Source: Planctomycetota bacterium
GTDB lineage: Bacteria; Planctomycetota; Phycisphaerae; Phycisphaerales; UBA1924
Length of the DNA: 64,000 nucleotides
Direction: 5' to 3'
NCBI GenBank assembly: GCA_018242605.1
Contig: JAFEBP010000001.1
Coordinates: forward strand, 234,498 to 298,497
In this document: positions 52,100 through 60,716 of the stretch, piece after piece
Position numbering within the stretch: position 1 is the stretch's first letter
Layout: each line of letters starts with the position of its first letter
The notes under the pieces: model-generated
What the model saw: only the letters and a program-made list of their open reading frames with translations
Told to the model about the DNA's origin: nothing
The model's database searches: none
Made by a program: the position numbers and the translations under genes

Positions 52100-54742
52100 G
52101 TGCGGACCAATCAATCCCGGCGAGTGCGTGCGTTCGTGGCCGGCCTGCTCGTCAGCGCTTCCATGGCGCTGGCCCAAGGCGGCGTGGCGGCCAAGCAGGC
52201 CAAGTCTGAGTTCTCGCCCCCGCCCATCTCCCCCGCTGTGACAGCGCTGCTCGATCAGGATTATCTCAAGCCCGAAGAGCGTGCAGCGTTGCGCGTGCGT
52301 CACGGGCTTTGGGAAGATTCGGATCTTTCGAGCACGGCACTCAGAGCACAGGCCGCGATCATCCGTGGGGCATTCGCGGACGCCTCTTTGGATGACGCGT
52401 CTGCGGGCGCCGAAGATCGCGCCGAGGCGCTGCTGAATAGAGGCGAACCCGATAAAGCGTTGGAAGTGCTCTCCGGGCGTGCCGGAGCGAGATGCTCCCG
52501 CATCCGCGGATCGGCGTTGGTCGACCTTGGAAAGTCGGCCGAAGCGGTCGCGGAGCTGCGCTCCGCTGCGGAGAAGTTCACCGGCGCGGATGTGCAGGAT
52601 GCCGACGAACTGACCGAAGGCGCGCGTTGCGCGCTATTGCTGACCAGATTGCAATCTCCCAAGGCGCAGGGAACAATCCCGCATCAGCGCATGCTGGCGA
52701 TTCTGGCCCGGGCTCGCGATGAGTTGGACCGCGTTTCCTGGCGGGCCAATCTCGTCGAGGGTCAGTTGCTCTATGAGAAGGACAAGTACGAGGAAGTGGG
52801 CGCGACAGTGGAGGCCGCTCTCTCACTGAATCCCAGATGCGCCGAGGCGTACTGGCTCTTCGGTCTGCTCTGCGTCGACACCTTCGACTTTGATCGGGGC
52901 GAGTCTATCGCCGCCAAGCTGGATGAACTCTCTTCGCCCGATCCCTCAGCGTGGGGCGCGTGCCTGCGCGCTTATATCAAAATGCGCCAGGGTGAGGGCG
53001 AGCAGGCGGCGAAGCTGTTGGAGCCGGCGCTGGAAAAGTTCCCCAAGTCGCGTCTGTTGCTTGCGTACCGGGCCGCGGCGAGCGCGGCCGCGTTCGACTT
53101 TGCCGCGACCGACGCGAAACTCGCGGCGTTCGATGCGCTCTCGCCCGGATCGGCCACCGCGTACATGGCGGTGGGCAAGGCGGTCTCCGGTGCGCGCCAG
53201 TACGACGAAGCGGCGACCTATCTCGGAGAAGCTGTGAAGCGAGCCCCCTGGTGGGCAGAGCCCGTGGTGGAACTGGGTCTGTGCGAGTTTCAGGCCGGGC
53301 GTAACGAGCAGGCGATGGCGGCGTTGGAGAAGGCGACGCAGCTTGATCCTCAGAACAACCGTGCCGCGAACAGCCTCACGCTCCTGCAAGAACTCGCGAC
53401 CTATGTCAGCGTGGAGAGCGACCACTTCATCGTCCGCTGCAAGCCCGGCGAAGACGAGGTTGTTGCCAAGGAAATGCTCCCGCCGCTCGAGGACATCTAC
53501 GCGAGAGTTACCGGGAATGGCCCGGGGGGCATCGACCACAAGCCCGCGAAGAAGACCGTGGTCGAGCTGTACCCGAATCATCGCTGGTTCGGAGTCCGCA
53601 TCACCGGCATGCCGCAACTCCACACGATCGCCGCGGCGACCGGGCCCGTGATCGCGATGGAGGCCCCACGCGAAGGTCCTGGACATTTCGGCGCCTTCGA
53701 CTGGCGCCGCGTCGTGCAGCACGAGTACACGCACACCGTGACGCTGTCGCGCACCAAGAACCGCCTGCCGCATTGGTTCACCGAGGCATCAGCGGTGTAC
53801 CTGGAGGACGCACCTCGCGACTACAGCACGGTGCAACTGCTCGCACGCGCGTACGAAACGCAGACTTTGTTCGACATGGACAAGATCAACGTGATGTTCG
53901 CGCGGCCTGAGAAACCGACCGATCGATCGCAGGCTTACGCCCAGGGCCACGCCATGTACGAGTTCATCATGGACACGTACGGGCCCAACAAGCCGCTGGA
54001 ATTGATGGACGCATACGCCAAGGGAGTGCGCGAAGGCGAGGCGTTCCAGTCGATTCTGGGCGTTTCACGAGACAATTTCCTGCCGCGGTTCACCGAATGG
54101 CTGAAGGTAAAGCTGGAGCAGTGGGGGATGCTGCCGGGGACCAGGGGCCCGACGATCAAGGAACTGCTCAAGAGTGAAAGGGCGGAGAAGGCTGATGACG
54201 CAGATGCGGAGGAGGATGAAGGCCCTACACCCGAGCTGATCGAGAAGTGGTTGGGGCAATACCCCGAAAGCCCGAGCGTGCTCATGCTCGCGGTGCGCGA
54301 GCGGCTGAAGAAAAGCGGAGGCAAAGCCGACGCCGAGATGGTCCCGCTTCTTGAGAAGTACGCCGCGGCGAGGCCCGTTGATCCGCTCCCGCACAAGACT
54401 CTGGCCGCGTTCTACCTCGCCGGCCCGGACGCCGCGCAAGCGATACCGCACTTGGAATACCTCGACGCACGCGAGCAGCATTCGTCGGGGTACGCGATCG
54501 AACTCGCCCGGCGCTACGCCGCGGCCGGTGATTTGGACGCTGCCGCGAAAAAAGCCGCGCGAGCGACGCAGATCTCCCCGTACGACCCCGCCAACCGTGA
54601 GTTCGCCGCGACGATCGCGCTGCGTCGCAAGGATTTCAGCACCGCCGAGCGGCATATCCGGGCTCTTATTGTGCTCGAACCGGACCGCGAGATTCACAAG
54701 CAGCGGCTCGAAGCCTTGGAGAAACTCCGCGCCGAGAAGTAG
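52100..54742 (+). CDS. Secreted TPR protein with gluzincin-type metallopeptidase domain
   Basis: An 880-residue protein starting at GTG 52100 behind AGGAG, with a signal peptide ('FVAGLLVSASMALAQ'). The N-terminal half is TPR-like ('VEAALSLNPRCAEAYWLFGL', 'YLGEAVKRAPWWAEPVVELG', 'AALEKATQLDPQNNRAANSL'). A peptidase MA-type domain follows, with the zinc motif 'VVQHEYTHTVTLSR' (His-Glu-x-x-His, near residue 540) and downstream glutamate in 'HWFTEASAVYLEDAP'. Further TPR-like helices close the protein. It is predicted to be an envelope or secreted peptidase with a substrate-binding superhelix. Specificity cannot be predicted. Confidence 0.85.
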   Translation: MRTNQSRRVRAFVAGLLVSASMALAQGGVAAKQAKSEFSPPPISPAVTALLDQDYLKPEERAALRVRHGLWEDSDLSSTALRAQAAIIRGAFADASLDDASAGAEDRAEALLNRGEPDKALEVLSGRAGARCSRIRGSALVDLGKSAEAVAELRSAAEKFTGADVQDADELTEGARCALLLTRLQSPKAQGTIPHQRMLAILARARDELDRVSWRANLVEGQLLYEKDKYEEVGATVEAALSLNPRCAEAYWLFGLLCVDTFDFDRGESIAAKLDELSSPDPSAWGACLRAYIKMRQGEGEQAAKLLEPALEKFPKSRLLLAYRAAASAAAFDFAATDAKLAAFDALSPGSATAYMAVGKAVSGARQYDEAATYLGEAVKRAPWWAEPVVELGLCEFQAGRNEQAMAALEKATQLDPQNNRAANSLTLLQELATYVSVESDHFIVRCKPGEDEVVAKEMLPPLEDIYARVTGNGPGGIDHKPAKKTVVELYPNHRWFGVRITGMPQLHTIAAATGPVIAMEAPREGPGHFGAFDWRRVVQHEYTHTVTLSRTKNRLPHWFTEASAVYLEDAPRDYSTVQLLARAYETQTLFDMDKINVMFARPEKPTDRSQAYAQGHAMYEFIMDTYGPNKPLELMDAYAKGVREGEAFQSILGVSRDNFLPRFTEWLKVKLEQWGMLPGTRGPTIKELLKSERAEKADDADAEEDEGPTPELIEKWLGQYPESPSVLMLAVRERLKKSGGKADAEMVPLLEKYAAARPVDPLPHKTLAAFYLAGPDAAQAIPHLEYLDAREQHSSGYAIELARRYAAAGDLDAAAKKAARATQISPYDPANREFAATIALRRKDFSTAERHIRALIVLEPDREIHKQRLEALEKLRAEK

Positions 54743-54753
54743 CCCAACTTGGA

Positions 54754-55452
54754 TTACTCGGCCGCGCCGGTTGGCCAACCGCTCGTGCGTGTGAACCAGT
54801 CCTGAATCGCTTTGGCGATGGCTTCGGGCCTCGCACCAGTCTCAAAGCGCATCGGTGGGCCGACCACGATTTTCGACCGGCTCGGTATGAACAAGCTTCC
54901 CCACGCGGTCTGCGTGTTGGGAGTTTCGTCGATGAACACCGGCATGACAGGCGCGGCGGTCTTCGCGACGATGAGGCCGACTCCAGCCATGAATGGACGC
55001 AGCACTTTACGCGGCTTCTCGATCCCCCCTTCCGGGAATACGCCTAACACTCCGCCCTCTTCGAGATGTCGGATCGCCTCGCGGGCACTCGCGGTGTCTC
55101 GCTTGGAGTACCGGTCGACTCCGATGATCCGCATCCATTCCCAGAAGGGTTGGTAACGGGGGAGCATCATGTCCTTGGCCATCATCCATCGGATCTCGAA
55201 CGTGCACGCCGACTGAACCAGCGCAGGGTCCACGCCCGCGGTGTGGTTGCACACCACCACTAGCGGCCCGCAACCCCGGGGCGGGATGTGTTCTTTGCCG
55301 ATCACGCGAACGCGGTGAAACAGCCGGGCGTAAGCCTGCACGGCCCGGTACGACCATCCAAGTCGGGGATCGTTGCGAGGATTGTCCATGATCCAGCGCG
55401 CGATGACCGCCCAAGCAAGGACGGCGGCCAAGATGGCGATGGCGGTTGTCAC
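54754..55452 (-). CDS. PlsC-type 1-acylglycerol-3-phosphate acyltransferase
   Basis: A 232-residue membrane-associated enzyme. N-terminal hydrophobic segment 'AIAILAAVLAWAVIARW'; catalytic 'VVCNHTAGVDPALV' (HX4D), 'MLPRYQPFWEWMRIIGVDRY' and 'LGVFPEGGIEKP' (motif III), plus the fourth block 'MPVFIDETPNTQT'. It would acylate lysophosphatidate in phospholipid synthesis. The gene is convergent with the TPR-peptidase (11 bases) and divergent from rarA. Confidence 0.9.
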   Translation of the reverse strand: MTTAIAILAAVLAWAVIARWIMDNPRNDPRLGWSYRAVQAYARLFHRVRVIGKEHIPPRGCGPLVVVCNHTAGVDPALVQSACTFEIRWMMAKDMMLPRYQPFWEWMRIIGVDRYSKRDTASAREAIRHLEEGGVLGVFPEGGIEKPRKVLRPFMAGVGLIVAKTAAPVMPVFIDETPNTQTAWGSLFIPSRSKIVVGPPMRFETGARPEAIAKAIQDWFTRTSGWPTGAAE

Positions 55453-55577
55453 AATTGGGGGGCGATGTTAGCGTAAACTAAAGTTACTGGCAAGTCGCCG
55501 ATGTTCGGATAAAGTCAGGACCCGGGAAACGCAGCGTGCGCCTCCCGTCCGTTTGCCTTCGCCCCGAAGTAAAGACC

Positions 55578-56927
55578 ATGGCTGATTTGTGGAATGCCAA
55601 GCGTGAGCAGGCCCGCAGCGCGGTGCTGCCGCTCGCGACGCGGATGCGGCCCCGGACGCTCGCCGAGTTCGTGGGTCAGGAGCACATCCTGGGGGAGGGC
55701 AAACTCCTGCGTCGGATGCTTGAAGCGGACACGATCACCAGCATTCTGTTGCACGGTCCGCCGGGCACAGGCAAAACGACGCTCGCGGAACTCATCGCGG
55801 GGGTGAGCAAGCGGTATTTCGAGCGAGAAAACGCGGCGAGCGTGGGCGTGAAGCGGATCCGCGAGATCGTGGACGCCGCGACGAAGCGGCTGGAGTACGA
55901 AGGTCGCCGCACAATCCTGTTCTTGGACGAGATCCATCGATTCACCAAGGCCCAGCAGGATGTGCTTCTCAGCGATGTGGAGCGGGGGTTGCTCACGCTG
56001 ATCGGGGCGACGACGGAGAATCCTCTGTTCGCAGTGAACTCGGCGTTGGTCAGCCGCAGCACGCTTTTTCGTCTTGAGCCGGTGCCCGAGGAGGCTGTCA
56101 TCGCGGCGTTGCGGCGTGCGATCGCGGATCCGGATCGGGGGTACGGCAAGTTGAAGCTGGAAGTGGCGGACGACGCGCTGAGCGTCTGGGCGATCAAGTG
56201 CGATGGGGATGTGCGGCGGGCGCTCACGGCGCTTGAAGTCGCAGTGTTGTCCTCCGCCCCGAAAGGCGCGGACGCGGCGGTGATCCGGATCGATCGGCAG
56301 GTGGCGGAGGATTCGATCCAGCAGAAGGCCGCGGTGTATGAAGGGACAGGTGATGGGCATTACGACACGATCTCGGCTTTCATCAAGTCGGTTCGCGGGA
56401 GCGACCCGGACGCGGCGGTGTATTGGCTGGCGCACATGATCGAGGCGGGTGAGGATCCGCGGTTCATTGCGCGGCGGCTGGCGATTTTGGCAAGCGAGGA
56501 CATCGGGAATGCGGATCCGCGGGGGATCATGGTCGCCGCGGCGGCGTGGGAACTGGTAGAGCGGGTCGGGATGCCCGAGGCAAGGATCATCCTGGCGCAG
56601 GCGACGACGTACCTGGCGTGCGTTCCCAAAAGCAACGCGGCGTACGTGGCGATCAACGAGGCGATCGAGGATGTGCGGAGCGCCCGGACCGTTCCGGTGC
56701 CGGTGCACATCAAGGATGGGAACGTGCGGAAGGCTTCGCAGATGAGCGTGGGAGGGATGAAGGCGGGGGGGCAGGCGTACGACTACAGCCACGATCACGC
56801 GGATGGGCTGGGGCGGCAGGATTATCTGGGTGTGGAAAGAAGTTACTACCGGCCGACGGACCGCGGGGCGGAGAAGGCGATGCGGGAGTTGATGGAGGCG
56901 GCCAAAAAGGTCAGGAAAATGCAGTAA
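55578..56927 (+). CDS. rarA: Replication-associated recombination protein A (MgsA/RarA AAA+ ATPase)
   Basis: A 449-residue AAA+ protein. Motifs: Walker A 'LLHGPPGTGKTTLAELIAG', Walker B 'TILFLDEIHRFTKAQQD', sensor 1 'TLIGATTENPLFAVNSAL', arginine-finger region 'ALVSRSTLFRLEPV', and C-terminal 'RGSDPDAAVYWLAHMIEAGE', 'RRLAILASEDIGNADP' and 'LGVERSYYRPTDRGAEKAM'. It acts on stalled replication forks. ATG 55578 is used; the frame extends 14 codons upstream. It ends at a shared bidirectional terminator with tsf. Confidence 0.95.
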   Translation: MADLWNAKREQARSAVLPLATRMRPRTLAEFVGQEHILGEGKLLRRMLEADTITSILLHGPPGTGKTTLAELIAGVSKRYFERENAASVGVKRIREIVDAATKRLEYEGRRTILFLDEIHRFTKAQQDVLLSDVERGLLTLIGATTENPLFAVNSALVSRSTLFRLEPVPEEAVIAALRRAIADPDRGYGKLKLEVADDALSVWAIKCDGDVRRALTALEVAVLSSAPKGADAAVIRIDRQVAEDSIQQKAAVYEGTGDGHYDTISAFIKSVRGSDPDAAVYWLAHMIEAGEDPRFIARRLAILASEDIGNADPRGIMVAAAAWELVERVGMPEARIILAQATTYLACVPKSNAAYVAINEAIEDVRSARTVPVPVHIKDGNVRKASQMSVGGMKAGGQAYDYSHDHADGLGRQDYLGVERSYYRPTDRGAEKAMRELMEAAKKVRKMQ

Positions 56928-56957
56928 AAAACCGCCGCGAGATCGCGGCGGTTTTCG
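56926..56957. terminator. Bidirectional terminator between rarA and tsf
   Basis: AACCGCCGCGA (56930-56940) pairs with TCGCGGCGGTT (56943-56953) across a two-base GA interval, with a run of A before and TTTTC after. It can terminate rarA on the plus strand and tsf on the minus strand. Confidence 0.85.
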
Positions 56958-56981
56958 GGAATCTGCAGCTCTGAATCTCGA

Positions 56982-57794
56982 TCAGTTGGTCTCGCCGACC
57001 TGCCAGCGGTAGAAGGCGATGATCTGGGCGTTGGGGCCCACGATGTCCTTGACCTTCTTGGTGGGGTCCATGATGAAGGGCTGCTCCAGGAGGGCGATTT
57101 CCTCGAAGAACTTGCGCATGCCGCCCTCGACCATCTTCTCGGCGATTTCCTTGGGCTTGCCGGAGTCCATGGCGGTCTGGATGCGGAAGCGACGTTCCTT
57201 CTCGACGATGTCGGCGGGCACGTCCTGGGCGGTGATGCCCTTGGGGCGGGGGTCGGCGCCGACGATGTGCATGCAGACCTGGCGGAGGGTTTCGTCGCTG
57301 ACGGAGCCTTCGGCCTGGACGAGCACGCCGGTCTTGCCGTCGTGGTGGACGTAGCTGCCGAACGCGCCGGAGCCGGGGTCCTGCTCGAGCTTGTGGCCGC
57401 GGGCGAAGCGGGCGTTCTCGCCGGTGCTGATGCGGAGCTCATCGACCAGGGCGGTCATGGCCGGGGTGGCCTGGACGTCGCCGGGGAGGGCCTCGACGGC
57501 GAGGTCGGCGATCTTCTGGGCGGCGGCGATGAAGCGCTCGTTCTTGGCGGTGAAGTCGGTCTCGGTGCGGAGCTCGATGATGGTGGCGGCCTCGCGGCTG
57601 CGGCCGATGGCGATGCGGCCTTCGCCGCTGGCGCGGTCGGTCTTGGAGTCCATCTTGCCTTTGAGCTGCTTGCGGAGCAGTTCCTTGGCCTTCTCGATGT
57701 CTCCCTGGGCCTCGATGAGCGCGGCCTTGCAGGCCATCATCGGGAGGTTGGTCTCGTTGCGGAGAGCCATGACGTCTTTGGCGTTCAGTTCCAT
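56982..57794 (-). CDS. tsf: Translation elongation factor EF-Ts
   Basis: A 270-residue protein. The N-terminal UBA-like module ('MALRNETNLPMMACKAALIE') and the diagnostic 'LRTETDFTAKNERF' (EF-Tu-contacting TDFVARN motif) are clear. Core and C-terminal modules follow ('FIMDPTKKVKDIVG'). It exchanges GDP for GTP on EF-Tu in the cytoplasm. It is 96 bases downstream of rpsB, the conserved rpsB-tsf operon. Confidence 0.96.
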   Translation of the reverse strand: MELNAKDVMALRNETNLPMMACKAALIEAQGDIEKAKELLRKQLKGKMDSKTDRASGEGRIAIGRSREAATIIELRTETDFTAKNERFIAAAQKIADLAVEALPGDVQATPAMTALVDELRISTGENARFARGHKLEQDPGSGAFGSYVHHDGKTGVLVQAEGSVSDETLRQVCMHIVGADPRPKGITAQDVPADIVEKERRFRIQTAMDSGKPKEIAEKMVEGGMRKFFEEIALLEQPFIMDPTKKVKDIVGPNAQIIAFYRWQVGETN

Positions 57795-57890
57795 GAATGT
57801 TCTCGTTGGCCGCGTCGGGAGCGACAGCGGCGGGTTCGTTGTGCTTGGTGCGGAACCGTTGGTGTGATCGCGTGACTGTGGGCGACGGGA

Positions 57891-58712
57891 TCAGCTCTGG
57901 GCGGCCGCGGCGGGCTCGGCCGGAGCGGCGGGCGAATCGTCGGAGCGGTACTGGGCGCGACGCGAGCGGCGGGGGCCTTCGTTGATCTGCGGCGCGGCGG
58001 TCTCGGCGACGCCGGGCTGGGCGGCGGTGCGCTGCTGCTGGGCCTCGGCGATCGCGACGCAGAGCTCGCGGACGACGACGTCGATGGAGCGCATCGAGTC
58101 ATCGTTGCCGGGGATGGGGATGTCCGCGAGGTCGGGGTCGCCGTCGGTGTCGATGAGGCAGATCGTCGGGATGCCGAGCTTGCGGGCCTCCTTGAGGGCG
58201 GTGAGCTCGGAACGCACGTCGATGATGATCAGCACGCCGGGGAGCTTGTCCATGTGGCGGATGCCGTCCAGGTTGCGCTTGATCTTGCGGCTCTCGCGGC
58301 GGAGCTGGCTCTCCATCTTCTTGGAGTAGGAGGCGAAGTTGTCGCTGGCCTCGATGGCTTCGAGTTCCTCGAGGCGCTTGAGACGCTGGCGGATGGTCCG
58401 GAAGTTCGTGAGCGTGCCGCCCAGCCAACGCTCGGTGACGTAGTGCTGCTTGACGCTGGGGACGCGGGTCTCGATGACGTTCTTGGCCTGGCGCTTGGTG
58501 CCGACGAAGCAGACGTCCTTGCCGTCGGCAACGAGCTTGGCGATGAAGCGCTTGGCGAGGAGGAGGCCCTTGACGGTCTCCTTGATGTCGATAATGTGGA
58601 TCCCGTTGCGCTTGCCGTAGATGTACGGCTGCATCTTGGGGTTCCATCCGCTGGCACGCTGGCCGAAGTGGATGCCTGCTTCGATCAGGTCTTGTACGAG
58701 TTGGTTCGCCAT
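57891..58712 (-). CDS. rpsB: 30S ribosomal protein S2
   Basis: A 273-residue protein. Conserved S2 blocks: 'DLIEAGIHFGQRASGWNPKM', 'IIDIKETVKGLLLAKRFI', 'FVGTKRQAKNVIETRVPSVK', 'YVTERWLGGTLTNFRTIRQR' and 'ELTALKEARKLGIPTICLID'. Beyond residue 225 it carries an Ala/Gln/Pro-rich tail ('AEAQQQRTAAQPGVAETAAP' to 'AAPAEPAAAAQS'). This low-complexity extension is longer than the core family and likely flexible. It is the first gene of the rpsB-tsf operon. Confidence 0.96.
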   Translation of the reverse strand: MANQLVQDLIEAGIHFGQRASGWNPKMQPYIYGKRNGIHIIDIKETVKGLLLAKRFIAKLVADGKDVCFVGTKRQAKNVIETRVPSVKQHYVTERWLGGTLTNFRTIRQRLKRLEELEAIEASDNFASYSKKMESQLRRESRKIKRNLDGIRHMDKLPGVLIIIDVRSELTALKEARKLGIPTICLIDTDGDPDLADIPIPGNDDSMRSIDVVVRELCVAIAEAQQQRTAAQPGVAETAAPQINEGPRRSRRAQYRSDDSPAAPAEPAAAAQS

Positions 58713-59074
58713 ATCTACTGCACTACCTTTCGATCAGCGTCACCGGCGCGAAGAGGGATCAACCGAGAGCGACCGGCACGATACCGGAACTCAACGCAGT
58801 TCACGCACTAGGGCGCTTCTAGGGGGAGGCACGGCGCGACTCTGCCGGACGTGCCTGGAATTCTCTCGCCGGCGAACGAAACGTGCGCGGCGGTAGGTCG
58901 GTTCGATCCTGAACCGAACGGTCAAGTATAGCGGGGTGAAGGTGAAAAAGCAGCGGTGAGAATTGGCAAACGACAGGGAATTCACGGGGTGCCCTGAGTG
59001 GGCGGGGGCGAGAGAAAGCGAAAAACGAAAAGCGAAAAGAGAGACAAGAGAGCGATGAAGGGCGTGTGGTGGTG

Positions 59075-59460
59075 TGCGATGAACTTTTGGTGGTGTGCAG
59101 GGCGTGGGAGTTATTGAGACGTTTGGGGGGGATTCACGAGGTCGCGGGGATGCGGACGGCGGGGTGGGTTGCGAGTGGGGACGGGGGTGTTGATGAAGTT
59201 TTGGTGCGGTGCGCGACTATGAGGTGGCGTTGGGCCTGAGCGGACGCGGCGTGATGAACTTTTGGTGGTGCGTGCATTGGGGGGCGGAGTTGTCGCCGCG
59301 GGTGGGGGGGGTGCGATGAATTTTTGGTAATGCACACGTGTGGAGGCCTTCAGGAGTTTGGTAGAGGCACGGGTGCGATGAACTTTTGGTGATGCGCACG
59401 CGTGGAGGCCTTCAGGAATCTGGTTGAGGCGCGGTCGCGATGAACTTTTGGTGGGGTGCG
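59075..59460. repeat. Degenerate ~62-bp tandem repeat array with core 'GATGAACTTTTGGTG'
   Basis: Six copies of the core begin near 59078, 59192, 59253, 59315, 59377 and 59439, at intervals of 114, 61, 62, 62 and 62 bases. Copies 4 to 6 also share the intervening sequence ('tggaggccttcaggaat' type). Related 'TTATTGrGACGTTTG' elements flank the block near 59110 and 59480. The period is not a multiple of three and the frames are poor, so it is non-coding. The intervals also resemble one another, so this is a diverged minisatellite rather than a CRISPR array. Confidence 0.75.
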
Positions 59461-59760
59461 CGCCGCGCGCGAGAATGGTTATTGGACGTTTGTGGCTTCA
59501 GGGCGGAAGTTGTGGGGTCGGTGGCTGCTGCGAGCGCGAGGATATTGAAGATGCTGCCGCCGCGGAGCGGCGGCACACCCGGGAGGAGGGCGGGCTGAGT
59601 CTTCGGGGGCAGTGAGCAGAGGAGGTTTGGATGTCAAAGAACGCCGCGGGGCCGCAGGGTGATACTGCGATGGTGGGCGGTGGGAGGCCGGTTTGTTTGG
59701 ATGTGCGCGGTTTATGTGCGCGCGGGCGGGCGGTGGGCCGCCCGGCGGATTCCGGCCAAC

Positions 59761-59787
59761 AAAAAACCCCGAGCGGATGGCTCGGGG
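59761..59787 (-). terminator. Rho-independent terminator of rpsP
   Basis: On the minus strand CCCCGAGC (59787-59780) pairs with GCTCGGGG (59774-59767) over a five-base loop, followed by TTTTTT (59766-59761). It sits about 30 bases beyond the rpsP stop. Confidence 0.9.
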
Positions 59788-59815
59788 CTTTGGAATATCG
59801 AGTGGGGAAGAGGCT

Positions 59816-60175
59816 TTAGGCCTTCTTCTCGTCCTTCTTTTCGCCGGCGGCGGCTGCCGCGGCGGCCTTGGCCTTGTTGATCTCGACCATCTTGCGGTCG
59901 TAAGCGCGGTCGGCTTCCCAAGCCTTGACATCAACCAGGCTGCGCTTGGCGAGGAAGTCGCGGACGGTGTCGGAAGGCTGGGCGCCGGCGGCGATCCAGT
60001 GCTTCACGCGCTCTTCGTTGAGCTCCAACTGCTTGGAGGCATCGGTGGCGAGGGGGTTGTACCAGCCCAGGTTTTCAAGCACGGGGCCATCGCGGCGTGC
60101 ACGCTTTTCCACCGCGGCGATGCGATAGAAGGGGCGATTCCTGCGGCCATAACGTTGCATCCGAATGCGAACCAC
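59816..60175 (-). CDS. rpsP: 30S ribosomal protein S16
   Basis: A 119-residue protein with the S16 start 'MVRIRMQRYGRRNRPFYRIA' and 'LENLGWYNPLATDASKQL', 'LNEERVKHWIAAGAQPSDTV'. The start is GTG 60175 behind GGAG. The C-terminal 'AKAAAAAAAGEKKDEKKA' is a lysine/alanine-rich extension beyond the usual 80 to 90 residues. It stands alone here (rimM, trmD, rplS are not next to it). Confidence 0.95.
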   Translation of the reverse strand: MVRIRMQRYGRRNRPFYRIAAVEKRARRDGPVLENLGWYNPLATDASKQLELNEERVKHWIAAGAQPSDTVRDFLAKRSLVDVKAWEADRAYDRKMVEINKAKAAAAAAAGEKKDEKKA

Positions 60176-60716
60176 GCGGCGATCTCCGAGATTACGTGCC
60201 GAAACCCCGACCCGGGACGTTCCGGGTAGGGCCTGAACGATAGGCGGGGTGTGGCGTGGGGGCGAGGGGGAAGGGCGGGCGAATTCTGGGGGAGGGTGGG
60301 GCGCGAGTTTGCGGGATGGTTCGGCGGCCGAATGTCATGCTTATGTTTGGGGTTAAGGCTTCGGGTTACGGGACGGCGAGCGAGAAACGCGGGCGTCGGC
60401 GATGATCGTGGAGTTTGGGGTAGTCGGGGGCGCGGCAAGCGAATGACCGCGCGCGAGGGCGGGAAGGCAGGCCCATGACCAAACTCGTACGGGGCTACAT
60501 CAGGACTAACTGTGCTGAACGCGCGTGGATCGGGATCGCCGTGCGGACCCGCACACGAGCAAATCTCCCTCGCCCCGACGAGTCCGCTCCTCTCCTTGTG
60601 CGACGGCGAGCGGTTAACTCACACGCTGCAACTGGCGGATGACTGATCGATGGGGGCGCTCCCCCAGAATGTGACGCGGTGCGAACTTCAAGCGTCGGAG
60701 CCGTGCGGACGCGCCT
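60176..60716. other. Intergenic region between rpsP and the PHP-SMC gene
   Basis: About 540 bases. It contains the leader of rpsP and a perfect GGGGG-CGCT-CCCCC hairpin at 60652-60665 without a U-tract. No RNA, att site or repeat that I can support is present. The region separates core ribosomal genes from an accessory gene. Confidence 0.4.

Larger units (their letters stand above)
58713..59815. other. Non-coding stretch upstream of rpsB with terminator of rpsP and a 62-bp repeat block
   Basis: About 1.1 kb with no credible gene; open frames are low-complexity shadows. The left part should contain the rpsB promoter on the minus strand (a TATACT hexamer at 58930-58925 with no convincing -35). 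The middle holds the repeat block (59075-59460). The right end is the rpsP terminator. Confidence 0.6.

Noticed and set aside
55515..56798. A 427-codon open frame on the minus strand over rarA
   Set aside because: Antisense to a clear AAA+ gene; composition is Arg/His/Pro-rich as expected for a shadow frame.
58895..58925. tRNA-like 'GGTTCGATCC' T-loop
   Set aside because: No acceptor, D or anticodon arms can be paired around it; it is a local inverted repeat.
59111..59399. Short minus-strand frames giving 'HHQKFI'-type peptides
   Set aside because: The 62-base period shifts frame at each unit and there is no start context, so coding is not credible.
59075..59460. CRISPR array
   Set aside because: The units are diverged and the intervals between them are themselves similar, whereas CRISPR spacers are unique; no cas genes are present.
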